DNA of 64,000 nt from Methyloligella sp. GL2. Its GTDB lineage: Bacteria > Pseudomonadota > Alphaproteobacteria > Rhizobiales > Methyloligellaceae. Below are positions 27,125 to 37,547 of this stretch, piece by piece. Position 1 is the first letter of the stretch; every line of letters starts with the position of its first letter. The DNA is taken from the NCBI RefSeq assembly GCF_013341275.1, contig NZ_CP054476.1, positions 2,964,988 through 3,028,987 of the forward strand, written 5' to 3'. The notes under the pieces are model-generated. The model was not told the origin of the DNA and did not search any database. It saw only the letters and a program-made list of their open reading frames with translations. A program made the translations under genes and the position numbers.

Positions 27125-28966
27125 CTAAGCCCCGATCTCTTCGCGCAGGATTTCCAGGTGCAGCCAGTCTTCCTCGCACCTTTCCAGCTCGGCATGGGCT
27201 TCGGCGAGGCGCTTGGTCGAGGCGGTGAAGGCCTCGACATCGCGGGTATAGAACTCCGGATCGGCCAGCGCCTGTTCGAGCTTGGCGACTTCCTTATGCA
27301 GCTTGTCGATCTGCCGCGGCAGGGTTTTCAGGGCGTGCTGCTCTTTCGGGCTTAAGCGGCGCTTCTGCGGCTTGGGCTGCCCTTTCTCTTCGGCCGCCGC
27401 ATTGGAGGCTTTCTTCGCGCGCGCCGGCTCCGCCTCGCCGCCCTCTCCGGCGGTGGATTTCTCCATGCCGTAGCCGCGCTGGGCCACCATGTCGGAATAG
27501 CCGCCGGCATATTCGATCCATTGCCCCTCCCCCTCATAGGCGACCGTCGATGTGACGGTGCGGTCGAGGAAGTCGCGATCGTGGGAGACCAGGATCACCG
27601 TGCCGGGATAGCTCGCCAGCATCTCCTGTAAGAGATCGAGGGTCTCCAGATCGAGATCGTTGGTCGGCTCGTCGAGCACCAGGAGGTTGGACGGATGCGA
27701 TAGGGCCACGGCCAGCATGGCGCGGCCGAGCTCGCCGCCGGAGAGCGCCTTGATCGGGGTCGGCGCCTGCTCCGGTTTGAACAGGAAATCCTTCATATAG
27801 CCGACCACATGGCGGGAGCGGCCGTTGATGATCACCGAATCGCCCTTGCCGCCGGTCAGCGTCGCGGCAAGGCTGCGGTCGAGATCCAGCTTCTCGCGCT
27901 TCTGGTCGAGGGTGGCGATCTCCAGATTGGTGCCGAGCTTCACCGTGCCGGCGTCCGGCTGAAGCCCGCCGGTCAGGAGGTTGATCAGCGTAGTCTTGCC
28001 AGCGCCGTTCGGCCCGACAATGCCGACCCGGTCGCCGCGGACGATCTTGATGCTGAACTCTTTCAGGATGGTCCGGTCGCCGTAGGATTTGGCGATGCGG
28101 TGGGCCTCGATGACGCGCTTGCCCGTCTCGGCCGCCTCCTGCACCTCCAGCTTCACCCCACCGGCGGAGCGGTTGCGGCGGAGCTGATCGCGCTGGCGGC
28201 GAAGCGAGCGCAAATCCTCTAGCCGGCGCTGATTGCGCTTGCGGCGGGCGCTGACGCCGTAGCGCAGCCAATGCTCCTCCTGCACGATCTTGCGATCGAG
28301 CTTGTGGCGCCCCTTTTCCTCTTCCTCCAGCACCTGATCGCGCCAGGCCTCGAAGCCGGAGAAGCCCTGCTCCAGGCGGCGGGTCTCGCCGCGGTCGAGC
28401 CAGACGGTGGCGCGGGAGAGGTTCTCCAGAAAGCGCCGGTCGTGGCTGATCATCACGATGGCCGAGCGGGAGGCTTTCAGCGCCCGTTCCAGCCGCTCGA
28501 TGGCGAGCAGATCGAGATGGTTGGTCGGCTCGTCGAGCAGCAGGATATCCGGCTCGGCGGCCAGCACCCGGGCGAGCGCGGCGCGGCGCGCCTCGCCGCC
28601 GGAAAGCTTGGCCGGGTCTTCATCGCCGGTAAGGCCGAACTCGCCGAGCCAGATGGTCGCCGCGTGGGGATCGTGGCTGGCGGGGAGGCCCGCCTCGACG
28701 AAATCGCGGGTGGTGGAGAAGCCGGAAAGATCCGGCGCCTGGGGCAGATATTCCAGGGTGGTGGAAGGCTGCAGGAAGCGGGTGCCGCCATCGGGCTCGA
28801 TCAGCCCGGCGGCGATCTTGAGAAGCGTGGATTTGCCCGAGCCGTTCCGCCCGACAAGGCACAGCATCTCCCCCGGCCCGACGGAGAGCGTCGCCCCGCT
28901 GAGCAGCGGCTTCAGCCCATAGGTCAGATCGATATCTTGCAGAAGAAGGAGCGGTGGCGGAGCCAT
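27125..28966 (-). CDS. uup: ABC-F family ATPase (Uup-like)
   Basis: Protein of 613 residues, soluble, with two ABC ATPase domains and no membrane segment. Domain 1 has [20 protein letters not shown] and [13 protein letters not shown]. Domain 2 has [20 protein letters not shown] and [13 protein letters not shown]. The linker is charged ([20 protein letters not shown]), and the last 80 residues form a predicted coiled coil ([20 protein letters not shown]), the Uup DNA-binding tail. ABC-F proteins act on ribosomes; Uup also affects replication-fork and transposon stability. It is a core gene placed among accessory genes. Confidence 0.93.
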   Translation of the reverse strand: MAPPPLLLLQDIDLTYGLKPLLSGATLSVGPGEMLCLVGRNGSGKSTLLKIAAGLIEPDGGTRFLQPSTTLEYLPQAPDLSGFSTTRDFVEAGLPASHDPHAATIWLGEFGLTGDEDPAKLSGGEARRAALARVLAAEPDILLLDEPTNHLDLLAIERLERALKASRSAIVMISHDRRFLENLSRATVWLDRGETRRLEQGFSGFEAWRDQVLEEEEKGRHKLDRKIVQEEHWLRYGVSARRKRNQRRLEDLRSLRRQRDQLRRNRSAGGVKLEVQEAAETGKRVIEAHRIAKSYGDRTILKEFSIKIVRGDRVGIVGPNGAGKTTLINLLTGGLQPDAGTVKLGTNLEIATLDQKREKLDLDRSLAATLTGGKGDSVIINGRSRHVVGYMKDFLFKPEQAPTPIKALSGGELGRAMLAVALSHPSNLLVLDEPTNDLDLETLDLLQEMLASYPGTVILVSHDRDFLDRTVTSTVAYEGEGQWIEYAGGYSDMVAQRGYGMEKSTAGEGGEAEPARAKKASNAAAEEKGQPKPQKRRLSPKEQHALKTLPRQIDKLHKEVAKLEQALADPEFYTRDVEAFTASTKRLAEAHAELERCEEDWLHLEILREEIGA

Positions 28967-29381
28967 AGGCGGATTTGCAGCAAAGTGCGGTGCGAAGGCA
29001 AGGCGGGAATGACGGGAAATGGTGCCGCAGGGCGCTGCGGGCGAGGCAACGTCATCAATCGGCCCGCCGTTCGCCCCCAGACGACGTGCGAAGGATGGCT
29101 ACCCACAACCTTTAGTGTTAATTTCGAAGCATCTGGATCTCACACGTATCAGTGCTCTTGGAGCCAGAGAATGAGACACCAGACTTCGAGCCGCCGGCCT
29201 GTTGCGTTCTTGCTGTCCGCCCCGGATAGCAAGCTTAGCTCTATTTTACCGACGGCATCTCCCAACCAAACAAAGATCTCTCAGCATGGCGCGGCGCGCA
29301 GCGTGGGTGCTTGCCCGCCGTCATCGCCGCTCCCGGAGCAAGAGAGGCATGTGCGCATGAAGGAACAGCAAGGAGGATGCA
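28967..29381. other. intergenic region between divergent ABC-F and sulfatase genes
   Basis: 415 bases with no gene I can support. It must hold promoters for both directions. Its middle (29100-29270) is more AT-rich than the surroundings. No clear palindromic operator was found. Confidence 0.4.
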
Positions 29382-31175
29382 ATGCAAAGGATTGCTACAC
29401 GTTCAGCGTTGAAACCATGGCACGCCGTCTTGATCGCCGGCGCGGTCATGCTGGGGGTCTCGGCGATGCCGGGCACCGCCACAGCGCAAAACCCCCGCGG
29501 CGATACGACCGGCCCGACATCGGCGCCGGGTTACGATCACCCCTGGGACACCATCCATCTGAAGGATGTTAAGCCCGCCGACAACATGTACCCGGCGCTC
29601 CAGCGTCCGGAGCAGGAAAAGGCCGCCGACGAGAAGCTTGCCGCATTGGCAAAGAAGACCGGCAAGAAGCCGAACGTCTTCATTTTCCTGATGGACGATA
29701 CCGGGTTTTCGGACCCCGGCTTTACCGGTGGCGGCGTCACGTTCGGCAATGCGACGCCGAACATGGACAGGTTGGCGAGCGAAGGCCTGACGCTGACCTC
29801 AGCCTACTCGACACCGTCCTGTTCCCCGACCCGCGCGACCATCCACACCGGGCAAAACCCGTTGCATCACGGCATTCTGCGCCCACCAATGTATGGCGAG
29901 AAGGGCGGTCTCGACGGCGCCATCACAATGCCGATGCTGCTCAAGGAGCTCGGCTACTACACGCAAGGCGTGGGCAAATGGCATATGGGCGAGAACAAGG
30001 GCTCGCTGCCGCAGAACACTGGGTATGACGACTATGTCGGCTTCCTCGGCGTCTCGGACATGTACACCGAATGGAGGGATGTCTATTTCAACCCGGAAGT
30101 CGCGTTATCGCCTGCTCGCTTCAAGATGATGGAGGAGGATAGCTTCGACCATCACGAGGTGCATTGTACCCCGGCGGACAAGGAGAAGTGCGAGAGCGGC
30201 AAGCTGATCGACCTCGACTATATCAAAGACCTCGATCAGCACTGGCTAGAGGTCAGTCTCGACTTCCTCGATAAGCGGAAGGGCGACGATCAGCCCTTCT
30301 TGCTTTACCACGCCACGCGCGGCTGCCATTTCGACAACTATCCGAACGATGAGTATGCCGGTAAATCCGCGGCGCGCACGGTGTTCAGCGACTGCATGGT
30401 GGAGATGGACGACATCTTCGGGAAAATCATAGACAAGCTGGAGGAAACTGGAGAACTCGAGAACACCTTGGTTCTCTTCCTCGGCGGCGATAACGGTCCT
30501 GAATGTGAGGTCCCACCGCATGGCCGCACGCCGTTCCGCGGCTGCAAAGGCTCCCACTGGGAAGGGGGTGTGCGGTCGTCGGTCTTCGCCTATTGGAAGG
30601 GCGTGATCGAACCGCATAAGTCGGATGGCTTGTTCGACTTTGCCGACATCCTGCCGACGGTACTCCATCTTGCGGGTGTCCCCGGCGCGGATCTCGCCGG
30701 CAAATTCCCCAAGGACCGATATATCGATGGCGTCGATCAGGCCTCTTTCCTGATCGCGGATGACGGCCAGTCGAACCGGCGTAGCCGCCCCTATACCTTG
30801 AACCAATATTTTGCCGGCATACGCGTGGACGAGTTCAAATATATCTGGACGGGCGAGATCGAGAATGGCGTCGTCCAGAAAGGCGACTGGGGCGGGTTCA
30901 GTGGGGCGCTCTTCACCGATTCCGGTGGGGCCATCATGTTTAATCTCTACACGAACCCGCAGGAGGACGTGAGCATCGGCATCCGTCACATCCCGATGAT
31001 GGTGCCGGTGATGGGAGCCGCGTCGTTCTATTTGACGGAGCTGGCGAAATACCCGCCGCAGTTCAAGATCGGCTTCCTCAGCAATAATCCCCCGGTTTAT
31101 AACTTGGCGCCGGAAGCTCGAAAGGCGATGCAGAAGGTGCTCGAAGAGCGGGGACTCGGACGGGCGAACCCGTAA
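29382..31175 (+). CDS. secreted arylsulfatase-family sulfatase (CxPxR type)
   Basis: Protein of 597 residues. A signal peptide (cleavage near ATAQ, 36) is followed by a spacer and the core: KPNVFIFLMDDTGFSD, formylglycine site C147-S-P-T-R151, TGQNPLHHG, GKWHMGENKGSLPQNTGYDDYVGFLG, FLGGDNGPECEVPPHGRTPF and SHWEGGVRSSVFAYWKG. AAGGAGG sits 6 bases before the ATG. It belongs to a different subgroup from the other four sulfatases in this window, so this region has been built from several sulfatase lineages. The substrate is unknown. Confidence 0.93.
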   Translation: MQRIATRSALKPWHAVLIAGAVMLGVSAMPGTATAQNPRGDTTGPTSAPGYDHPWDTIHLKDVKPADNMYPALQRPEQEKAADEKLAALAKKTGKKPNVFIFLMDDTGFSDPGFTGGGVTFGNATPNMDRLASEGLTLTSAYSTPSCSPTRATIHTGQNPLHHGILRPPMYGEKGGLDGAITMPMLLKELGYYTQGVGKWHMGENKGSLPQNTGYDDYVGFLGVSDMYTEWRDVYFNPEVALSPARFKMMEEDSFDHHEVHCTPADKEKCESGKLIDLDYIKDLDQHWLEVSLDFLDKRKGDDQPFLLYHATRGCHFDNYPNDEYAGKSAARTVFSDCMVEMDDIFGKIIDKLEETGELENTLVLFLGGDNGPECEVPPHGRTPFRGCKGSHWEGGVRSSVFAYWKGVIEPHKSDGLFDFADILPTVLHLAGVPGADLAGKFPKDRYIDGVDQASFLIADDGQSNRRSRPYTLNQYFAGIRVDEFKYIWTGEIENGVVQKGDWGGFSGALFTDSGGAIMFNLYTNPQEDVSIGIRHIPMMVPVMGAASFYLTELAKYPPQFKIGFLSNNPPVYNLAPEARKAMQKVLEERGLGRANP

Positions 31176-31190
31176 GAGGACGACAAACAA

Positions 31191-31221
31191 GGACCGCGCT
31201 GCCGAGAGCGTAGCGCGGTCC
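31191..31221 (+). terminator. hairpin downstream of sulfatase
   Basis: A perfect 10-bp inverted repeat (GGACCGCGCT / AGCGCGGTCC) around an 11-base loop, 15 bases after the sulfatase stop. No T tract follows, so it may be a transcript-end stabilising hairpin. Confidence 0.45.
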
Positions 31222-31287
31222 ACATTGTGCGTTGCGGACATTTTGAACGCACTTGCCTTGGCGGCGCGGTCTGGCAAGATTTCGCCC

Positions 31288-32976
31288 ATGACCGACAAAA
31301 AGCGCCCGCGGGCCAAATCGCAGACGCCGCCTTGGTGGCTTCCGTCCTTCACCGGGCTGTTTCTCGGTTTTCTGTTCTTCGTCCTGACCTTCACGCCGTC
31401 GCTGATCCCGCGCCCGCCGCTGTTCCAGGGGCTGCTTGGCGGGCTTGCCTTCTTCATCGGCTATGCCATCGGCCATGGCACGGTGCTGCTATGGCGCTAT
31501 CTGGAGCTGCCGGAGGTGCCGGCCCCCTGGCGGCGGGGCGTGAATATCGTGCTGGGTCTGGCCTGCGTGATCGCAGCCGCGCTCTATATCCCGCGCGCCA
31601 CCGCCTGGCAGGACAATGTCCGGGCGCTGCTGAACATGCCGCCGGCCGAGCCCGCCAGCGTAGTGCAGATGATCGTCATCGCGGTGCTCGTGGCGGTGCT
31701 CTTGATGCTCTTGCTGCGCGGCTTGGTCGCCGGCTTCAGCGCCGCCTCGGCGCTGGTTTATCGCTGGGTGCCGCGCCGGATCGCAGGGCTGCTCGGCGCG
31801 GTGATCTTCGCGGTGCTGCTGGTGACCTTGGTGAACGGCACGCTGATCAGCGCCACCATCACCGCCATCGACAAGGCGCAAGCGCTGACCGATATCGCCA
31901 GCCCGCCGGGCGCCGTTATCCCAACCGAGAAGACGCGCTCGGGCGGGCCCGGCTCGAAGATCGCCTGGCAGGATCTCGGCCGCGCCGGGAAGCGCTTCGT
32001 CACCGAGGGGCCGCGGAAAGAGGAGATCGAGGCCTTCACCGGGCGCCCAGCACTGGAGCCGATCCGGGTCTATGCGGGCCTGCGAGCGGCGGATTCGCCG
32101 GAAGAGCAGGCCGGGCTGGCGCTCGCCGATCTGATCGAAATGGGCGCGTTCGGCCGGTCGATCCTGGTGATCGCGACGCCGACCGGCACCGGCTGGATCG
32201 ACAATAACGGCATCGCGCCGCTGGAGGTGATGCATGACGGCGACGTGGCCACGGTGGCGGTGCAGTATTCCTATTTGCAGAGCCCGCTCTCGCTGATCCT
32301 GGAGCCCGGCCGTTCGCAGGATTCGGCGGCCGAGGTGTTCCGCGTGATCTACCGCTATTGGCAGGATCTGCCCGAGGACAGCCGGCCGAAGCTCTATCTG
32401 TTCGGCCTTAGCCTGGGGTCACTCGGGTCGGAATCCTCGCCGCCGATGTATGCCTGGCTCGGCGATTCCTTCGACGGCGCGGTGTGGACGGGCCCGCCCT
32501 TCCGCAACCGCATCTGGCGCGGCATCCAGCGCGACCGGGAGGACGGCTCGCCCGCCTGGCGCCCGGTGTTCGAGGACGGGGCGAATTTCCGCGTCATCGG
32601 CCATGGCGACAGCGCCGAGGAGGCCGCCGCCGATTGGGGCCGGGTGCGGATCGTCTATATCGCCTATCCGAGCGATGCGATCGCCTTCTTCGAGGAGAGC
32701 ATGCTCTACCAGCAGCCGCAATGGATGAGCCCGCCGCGCGGCACGGATGTCTCGCCGCTGCTGCAATGGTTCCCCATCGTCACCGCACTACAGGTCGGGA
32801 TCGACATGATCTTCGCAGCCGAGGTGCCGCCAGGCCACGGGCACGACTATGCGGCGGCGGATTATATCGAGGCGTGGAAAGCGGTCAGCGCGCCGGAGGA
32901 TTGGACCGAGGAGGATGCGACGCGGCTGGCGACCGAGCTGCAGAAGCGCGCGGAGAAGAACAGCAGCTCCTGGTAA
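31288..32976 (+). CDS. membrane-anchored alpha/beta-hydrolase (Abhydrolase_9 type)
   Basis: Protein of 562 residues. The N-terminal third has about five membrane helices. The C-terminal part is the alpha/beta-hydrolase of the DUF2319 (Abhydrolase_9) family, with nucleophile elbow YLFGLSLGSLGSES. Other family blocks are GRSILVIATPTGTGWID, VQYSYLQSPLSLILEPG, VIYRYWQDLPEDSRPKLY and VWTGPPFRN. The final G-H-G-H-D-Y supplies the likely catalytic His. It probably acts on a lipid or other hydrophobic ester in the inner membrane. The start at 31288 gives a sensible N-terminus, but no strong RBS is visible. Confidence 0.88.
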   Translation: MTDKKRPRAKSQTPPWWLPSFTGLFLGFLFFVLTFTPSLIPRPPLFQGLLGGLAFFIGYAIGHGTVLLWRYLELPEVPAPWRRGVNIVLGLACVIAAALYIPRATAWQDNVRALLNMPPAEPASVVQMIVIAVLVAVLLMLLLRGLVAGFSAASALVYRWVPRRIAGLLGAVIFAVLLVTLVNGTLISATITAIDKAQALTDIASPPGAVIPTEKTRSGGPGSKIAWQDLGRAGKRFVTEGPRKEEIEAFTGRPALEPIRVYAGLRAADSPEEQAGLALADLIEMGAFGRSILVIATPTGTGWIDNNGIAPLEVMHDGDVATVAVQYSYLQSPLSLILEPGRSQDSAAEVFRVIYRYWQDLPEDSRPKLYLFGLSLGSLGSESSPPMYAWLGDSFDGAVWTGPPFRNRIWRGIQRDREDGSPAWRPVFEDGANFRVIGHGDSAEEAAADWGRVRIVYIAYPSDAIAFFEESMLYQQPQWMSPPRGTDVSPLLQWFPIVTALQVGIDMIFAAEVPPGHGHDYAAADYIEAWKAVSAPEDWTEEDATRLATELQKRAEKNSSSW

Positions 32977-32996
32977 GGTCGTGGGCCGCCCCGCCT

Positions 32997-33776
32997 TCAC
33001 TCCGCGTCTTCGCTCGTCCCTTCGGTCAGGCGGCGGGCCAGCTCGCCATAGGTCAGATCGGGGTCGAACCGCCCGGTCTGCAGAAAGATCATCGTCTCGG
33101 CGATGACCAGCGGATTGTTCATCATCAAGGTATGGGTGGCGGGCAGCACGATGTGATCGGCCATGCCGTCGATCTTGGTGCTTTCGACCGAGACCGCGCC
33201 GTCATCCTCGCCCGGGATCATGGCGGAGAAGACCGGGTTCACCGACATGTTTCCGGCGATCACGCCGAGGTCGAAATCGACCGGTCCGAACCGCGCCGGC
33301 CCCTTTTCCTTGTCGGTGCCGAGCTGCTGGCCTGCGGGGCCGGTGATGAACTGATAAAGCGCCAGGTCGCCGATGGCATCCACCACCTCGGAGCCGTGGT
33401 TCGGCGGCGCCAGCATGACGACGCGTCCGAGATTTTCCGGTGTCTTCAGCCCGAGCCAGCCGCGAATGAGAATGCCGCCGAGGGAATGGGTGACGAAATT
33501 GACTTTTTGATCGCCGCATTCGGCGACCGCCTCGTCGAGATAGGTGACGAGCTCCTCGACGGTGGCGCTGCGCGAGGGGTAATCGACATTGACCACCTGG
33601 TAGCCCGCAGCGGAGAGCAGCTTCTCCATCACGAAGAACGAGCTCTCGCCGCGGCCGAGACCGTGCACCAGCACGACGCATTGATCCTCGACCTGCGGGA
33701 TGCGGTCGGCAAGGCTTTGCGCCGAGGCCGAGCCGGGCACCAGCAAGGCTGCACAGAGAAGCAATATCGGGCGCAT
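32997..33776 (-). CDS. exported lipase/esterase-like alpha/beta-hydrolase
   Basis: Protein of 259 residues with a signal peptide ending near GSASAQ. VVLVHGLGRGESSFFVMEKLL is the oxyanion-hole strand. FVTHSLGGILIRGWL carries the nucleophile in T-H-S-L-G-G, and APPNHGSEVVD and LPATHTLMMNNP provide acid and base candidates. GGAAGG lies 7 bases before the ATG at 33776. It is likely a periplasmic esterase or triacylglycerol-lipase relative; the substrate is unknown. It stands alone, convergent to the membrane hydrolase gene. Confidence 0.86.
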   Translation of the reverse strand: MRPILLLCAALLVPGSASAQSLADRIPQVEDQCVVLVHGLGRGESSFFVMEKLLSAAGYQVVNVDYPSRSATVEELVTYLDEAVAECGDQKVNFVTHSLGGILIRGWLGLKTPENLGRVVMLAPPNHGSEVVDAIGDLALYQFITGPAGQQLGTDKEKGPARFGPVDFDLGVIAGNMSVNPVFSAMIPGEDDGAVSVESTKIDGMADHIVLPATHTLMMNNPLVIAETMIFLQTGRFDPDLTYGELARRLTEGTSEDAE

Positions 33777-33973
33777 GACGTGACCTTCCGGGACTAGCCC
33801 TCTCCTCCGGGCCGCAAGGGAATCCCGCAGCGTCCGGCGTTCGTATACCGGCCCTTCATATAGGAGCTGTCGCCGATTGTGCAGGGGCGGCAATGCGGCT
33901 GATCACCTGCCGTATCGCACCGCCAGCCGGCGGTGAAGCCAGGGGCTACGTTCTGTAGCGGCGATCCTGCCGG

Positions 33974-35200
33974 CTATTCGCGCCAGGTGACCACCGAGGT
34001 CGCCGCATAGTTCCAGATCGAGCCGACAAGCGCGCCGGCAAGCCCGGCGAGCAGCCACATCGTGTCCCATTGGTAGATGAGCGTCGCCAAGCCGACATTG
34101 GCCACCACGCCGACGCCGCAGATCATGGCGAAGGACGCAAAGCCGGTCAGCAAGCGCCAGCCGTGACGGCGGCGGTCGCGATAGGTCAGCGCGTTGTTGA
34201 GCAGATAGTTCGACAGCATGGCGAGCATGGTGGCGCTGAACTGAGCGAGCGCAAATTGCATTCCGGCCGACAGCAGACCCCAGAGCGCCACGATGTTGAT
34301 GGCGACGCCGCTGCCGCCGACAAGGCCGAACATGATGAAGCGGACCGGCAGCCGGTCGTCGGTCAGCTTGGCCAGAAGCAGGCCGAGATATTCCAGGCTG
34401 ACCACGAGATCGAGCTTGCTCTCGCCGGCCAGACGCGGCGCAAACTGATACTCGCATTCGCGAATGCGCAAATCGCGGGGCGCAGAGGCGACGATATCGA
34501 GAAGGATCTTGAAGCCCTGATTGGAGAGCCGCGGCGCCACCTGCTCGACGACGCCCCGGCGGATCATGAAGAAGCCGCTCATCGGATCGCTCAGCTCGAC
34601 ATGCAGCAATCGCCTAGCCAGCGAATTGGCCAGATCGCTGAAGCGCTGCCGGTCGGGCGACAGGGCCGCATCCGCCTCGCCCGTGCTCTCCCCGGCTTGA
34701 CGGGTGGCGACGACGAGGTCGGCGTCTTCGCCCTTCAGCATCTGGAGCATGCGGGGCAGCACGGCCGGGTCGTGTTGCAGATCGCCATCCATGACGGCGA
34801 CGAGCGGCGCGGAGCTGGACAGCATGCCTTCGATCACGGCGCCCGCCAGGCCGCGGCGCTTAATCCGCCGGATGCCCCGAATACGGGGATCGCGCCGGGC
34901 GATTTCTCGCACCGCGGCGATAGTGCCGTCCTGAGAATCGTCGTCGACGAAAATGACTTCCCAACGGATGCCCTGCAAAGCGCGCGTCAATCGAGCGACA
35001 ATGGGTTCGATATTGCCGCGTTCGTTCCGCGTCGGAATGATGATGGAAAGTTCGGCCGGGAGCGGTTCCATCGACGGTGCCGGAGCGTATATGTCGTTTG
35101 CCGGAGCGTGACCGGGGCGCGGGGCGACCGGTCGCCTTTGCGCGGCGTCCAGTCCGGCCCCTCCCAGGCGCATCGACGCTTGCTTCGAAGAACTCCGCAT
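33974..35200 (-). CDS. GT2 glycosyltransferase fused to a GtrA-like membrane domain
   Basis: Protein of 408 residues. Residues about 50-275 are a GT2 polyprenyl-phosphate sugar synthase: ELSIIIPTRNERGNIEPIV, FVDDDSQDGT, RGLAGAVIEGM, and nucleotide-metal motif DGDLQHD. The C-terminal 120 residues (FIMFGLVGGSGVAINIVALWG to AATSVVTWRE) are a four-helix GtrA domain, thought to flip or anchor the lipid-linked sugar. It probably charges undecaprenyl or dolichol-like phosphate with a hexose for the GT39 enzyme encoded immediately upstream on the same strand. The first 40 residues are disordered. Confidence 0.92.
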   Translation of the reverse strand: MRSSSKQASMRLGGAGLDAAQRRPVAPRPGHAPANDIYAPAPSMEPLPAELSIIIPTRNERGNIEPIVARLTRALQGIRWEVIFVDDDSQDGTIAAVREIARRDPRIRGIRRIKRRGLAGAVIEGMLSSSAPLVAVMDGDLQHDPAVLPRMLQMLKGEDADLVVATRQAGESTGEADAALSPDRQRFSDLANSLARRLLHVELSDPMSGFFMIRRGVVEQVAPRLSNQGFKILLDIVASAPRDLRIRECEYQFAPRLAGESKLDLVVSLEYLGLLLAKLTDDRLPVRFIMFGLVGGSGVAINIVALWGLLSAGMQFALAQFSATMLAMLSNYLLNNALTYRDRRRHGWRLLTGFASFAMICGVGVVANVGLATLIYQWDTMWLLAGLAGALVGSIWNYAATSVVTWRE

Positions 35201-35274
35201 GACTCACATCCCCCGACGCCACGCTGCTACTTCGTTACAATTCGTCAGGAGCAACAAAGATTGCCGGCTTTGGT

Positions 35275-36834
35275 TCAGAATCGGCCGTCTGCGGACACAC
35301 CGCTGAAGCCGCGCCCGAGATAGACCGACAGATCAAGCACGGGCATTCCTCCCTGCTTAATGGGGATATGCGACAGTTCTGTAATGCTCTGGAAGGACGG
35401 CCCATAAAAACGCTCGACTTTCGAGAGGGGCAAATTTTGTCCGATAATCAATGCGTCCTGGCCGCGATGGGCCTCCGGCCGGGTGAGAATGCCGTAAGCG
35501 TGCGGGTTGCGCGCCAGGCAGAGCACCGGAAGCTGGCCGTGCAGCGCATAGTCGATCTTGCCGGCATCCTGCCAACCGGTCGCCGCAACGAACAGGTTCG
35601 GCCGGGTCAGAAAGCCGCGCGCCTCAAGCTCGGTTTGCAGATCGCTCCAATCGAGCGCGGCGCGGAGCGGATATTGCGGCCCCGCCGCCTTCGACGGCGC
35701 CAGCCAAGCCCAGGGAAGCTGGGCCAGCGCGATGGTGCCGGCGAGCAGGACCGCAATGGAGATCGCGGTTACGGCAAGCCAGCGCCGCATCCGGCTGCGC
35801 CCTACCTCAAGCGCATTGGCGACCCAGCGGCCGAGCAGCGGAAACAGCATCAGATAGCCGGGCGCTGCCCAATGGGGCAGCGTGCGGGTGCCGATGCCGG
35901 CGACCAATGTGAACGCTATGATCGGCCCGATGGCCAAGCAGGCCAACATCCATTGCCGGTCTTGCCTGGGACCGCCGAGGCAGGCCCGCACGAGGCACAG
36001 GAGCAGCGGCAGCCAAAGCCAGGGAAGCAGGTACAGGGCTTGGCCGCCGAGGGCAAGGAGCGGGCCCCATGGCGTGAATTCGCGCGGATCTGCGCGGTCG
36101 GCCTGAAATGCGAAGGCGGCCCAGCCATGCTGCACATTCCAGATAATCGCCGGCAGACAGACCACCACTGCCAGCGCGGCCCCCAAATAGGGCCATGGGC
36201 TCGCCAGCCAATGACGATGGCGGGAACTGGTGAGCAGGAAAAGCCCGATGCCGGCGAAGAGAAAGACGCCGTGCAGCTTCGCCATCATGGCGAGGCCGCC
36301 GCAGAGGCCTGCGGCCAGCCACCAAAGCGGGGCTTGCCGCCCGGGAACGAACAGCGCCACGGCGGCGCAATAGGCGCCGGCCAGCAGAGCGGCGTTGAGC
36401 GGACCGTCGGGCAACACCCAAGTGCCGCTGGTCCAAGCGACGACCGGCGCGCAATTGAGCGTCACCACGGCCCAAAGACCCGCCCGCTCTCCGAAGAGCA
36501 GCCGCGTCAGGATAAACATCAGCCACGTGGTCAGCGCGAAGAGCGCAATGAACGGCACGCGCAGCGCCAGAGCGGTTTCCCCGCCGAACAGATGCGCCCC
36601 GGCCCAGGCAAGCCACCAGGCGAGCGGGGGATGATCGTAATAGCCAAGCTGCAAATGGCGCGCGGTCGCGGCGGTGTAGCTCTCATCGACGCCAAGGCCG
36701 AGGCTTGCGGCAAAGATAACGCGGATAACCGCCGTGACGGCGATAATCGCCAACACGGCTTGCGCCGGCGAGAGCCTTGCCGCCATGCCATGGGCTGAAT
36801 GGCCCGACCCGGCGTGGTCCGTCTTTTCAGGCAT
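35275..36834 (-). CDS. GT39/ArnT-like lipid-linked-sugar glycosyltransferase
   Basis: Protein of about 519 residues with some 11-12 membrane helices. The first periplasmic loop carries the acidic D-E pair of the GT39/GT83 family in LGVDESYTAATARHLQLGYYDHPPLAWWLA. The C-terminal soluble part is about 130 residues. These enzymes move a sugar from a polyprenyl phosphate to lipid A, protein or another periplasmic acceptor. It precedes the GT2-GtrA gene by 74 bases, so the pair makes and then uses a lipid-linked sugar. The start is uncertain: ATG 36834 is chosen, but the frame continues upstream and no good RBS is visible. Confidence 0.88.
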   Translation of the reverse strand: MPEKTDHAGSGHSAHGMAARLSPAQAVLAIIAVTAVIRVIFAASLGLGVDESYTAATARHLQLGYYDHPPLAWWLAWAGAHLFGGETALALRVPFIALFALTTWLMFILTRLLFGERAGLWAVVTLNCAPVVAWTSGTWVLPDGPLNAALLAGAYCAAVALFVPGRQAPLWWLAAGLCGGLAMMAKLHGVFLFAGIGLFLLTSSRHRHWLASPWPYLGAALAVVVCLPAIIWNVQHGWAAFAFQADRADPREFTPWGPLLALGGQALYLLPWLWLPLLLCLVRACLGGPRQDRQWMLACLAIGPIIAFTLVAGIGTRTLPHWAAPGYLMLFPLLGRWVANALEVGRSRMRRWLAVTAISIAVLLAGTIALAQLPWAWLAPSKAAGPQYPLRAALDWSDLQTELEARGFLTRPNLFVAATGWQDAGKIDYALHGQLPVLCLARNPHAYGILTRPEAHRGQDALIIGQNLPLSKVERFYGPSFQSITELSHIPIKQGGMPVLDLSVYLGRGFSGVSADGRF

Positions 36835-37319
36835 CGGCGATTGACTCAAAAACACGGCCTCGCTGGCGGCGCCTAGACGGACAAGACCATGGACCGGCAC
36901 ACCACATATTGCTCGCCCGTCTTTCTGCAATGAAAGATGGGCCGGAGGCGAGGACAAAACCATCGAATTTGGAAACAAAGGGATTTTCCAATTTCAGCGT
37001 CGCTCGCCGATGCTGGGAGCATAGAGCGATGGAGCTTCCCTCGGGCATCCATCGTGGCGACCGTTCTCTGCGGACTGTCCTCCGTAGAACACGGGGCCAA
37101 CCCCGCCTTGAGTAGAATTATTTAGCCTATGGAACCGCCAGACCGAATGGCGAGTTTCGAGGAAGACGGCGAGCGAGCCGGCCGAATCCAACGGTCGCAG
37201 TCAAAGGCGATCGACGCAGGATCGGTGTCGGCAGAGCAGCCGCAAGACTTTGGGAAGGCTGGCTGAGCAGGCGATCGGATAGGCAGGAAGGTGACACTTT
37301 TTGTCTACGGAGAAGATCC
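36835..37319. other. intergenic region
   Basis: 485 bases between a minus-strand and a plus-strand gene. No gene is supportable. TTGGAAA-N9-TTTCCAA at 36969-36991 is an inverted repeat of possible regulatory use. Confidence 0.4.
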
Positions 37320-37547
37320 ATGAACCGCCTCTATGCCTATCTCATCCTCATCCTGGTCGCCGGCTTCGCAGGTCCGGCCTTGGCCGTCGATCTGTCCAAC
37401 GTGAAATCCCAAGCTGCCTGTGAGGCTGCCAGTGGTGTCTGGGACCGCGAAGCTGACGGCTGCGTGGCGAAAGAGTCCCAGAGAGCTTGCGAGCTTCGCG
37501 GCGGCATGTGGGAGGACGGCTCCAGCACGTGCTCGGTTCCCGAATAA
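37320..37547 (+). CDS. small secreted protein with duplicated Cys motif
   Basis: Protein of 75 residues with a signal peptide (cleavage near ALAVD). The mature part of about 50 residues repeats the unit C-E-x(3-5)-G-x-W-x(6-7)-C twice (CEAASGVWDREADGC and CELRGGMWEDGSSTC), suggesting two small disulfide loops. GGAGA precedes the ATG. The motif is seen in many small secreted bacterial proteins of unknown function. Confidence 0.75.
   Translation: MNRLYAYLILILVAGFAGPALAVDLSNVKSQAACEAASGVWDREADGCVAKESQRACELRGGMWEDGSSTCSVPE

Noticed and set aside
35368..36798. 476-residue plus-strand frame
   Set aside because: Antisense to the GT39 gene; no signal, no motif, highly biased composition.
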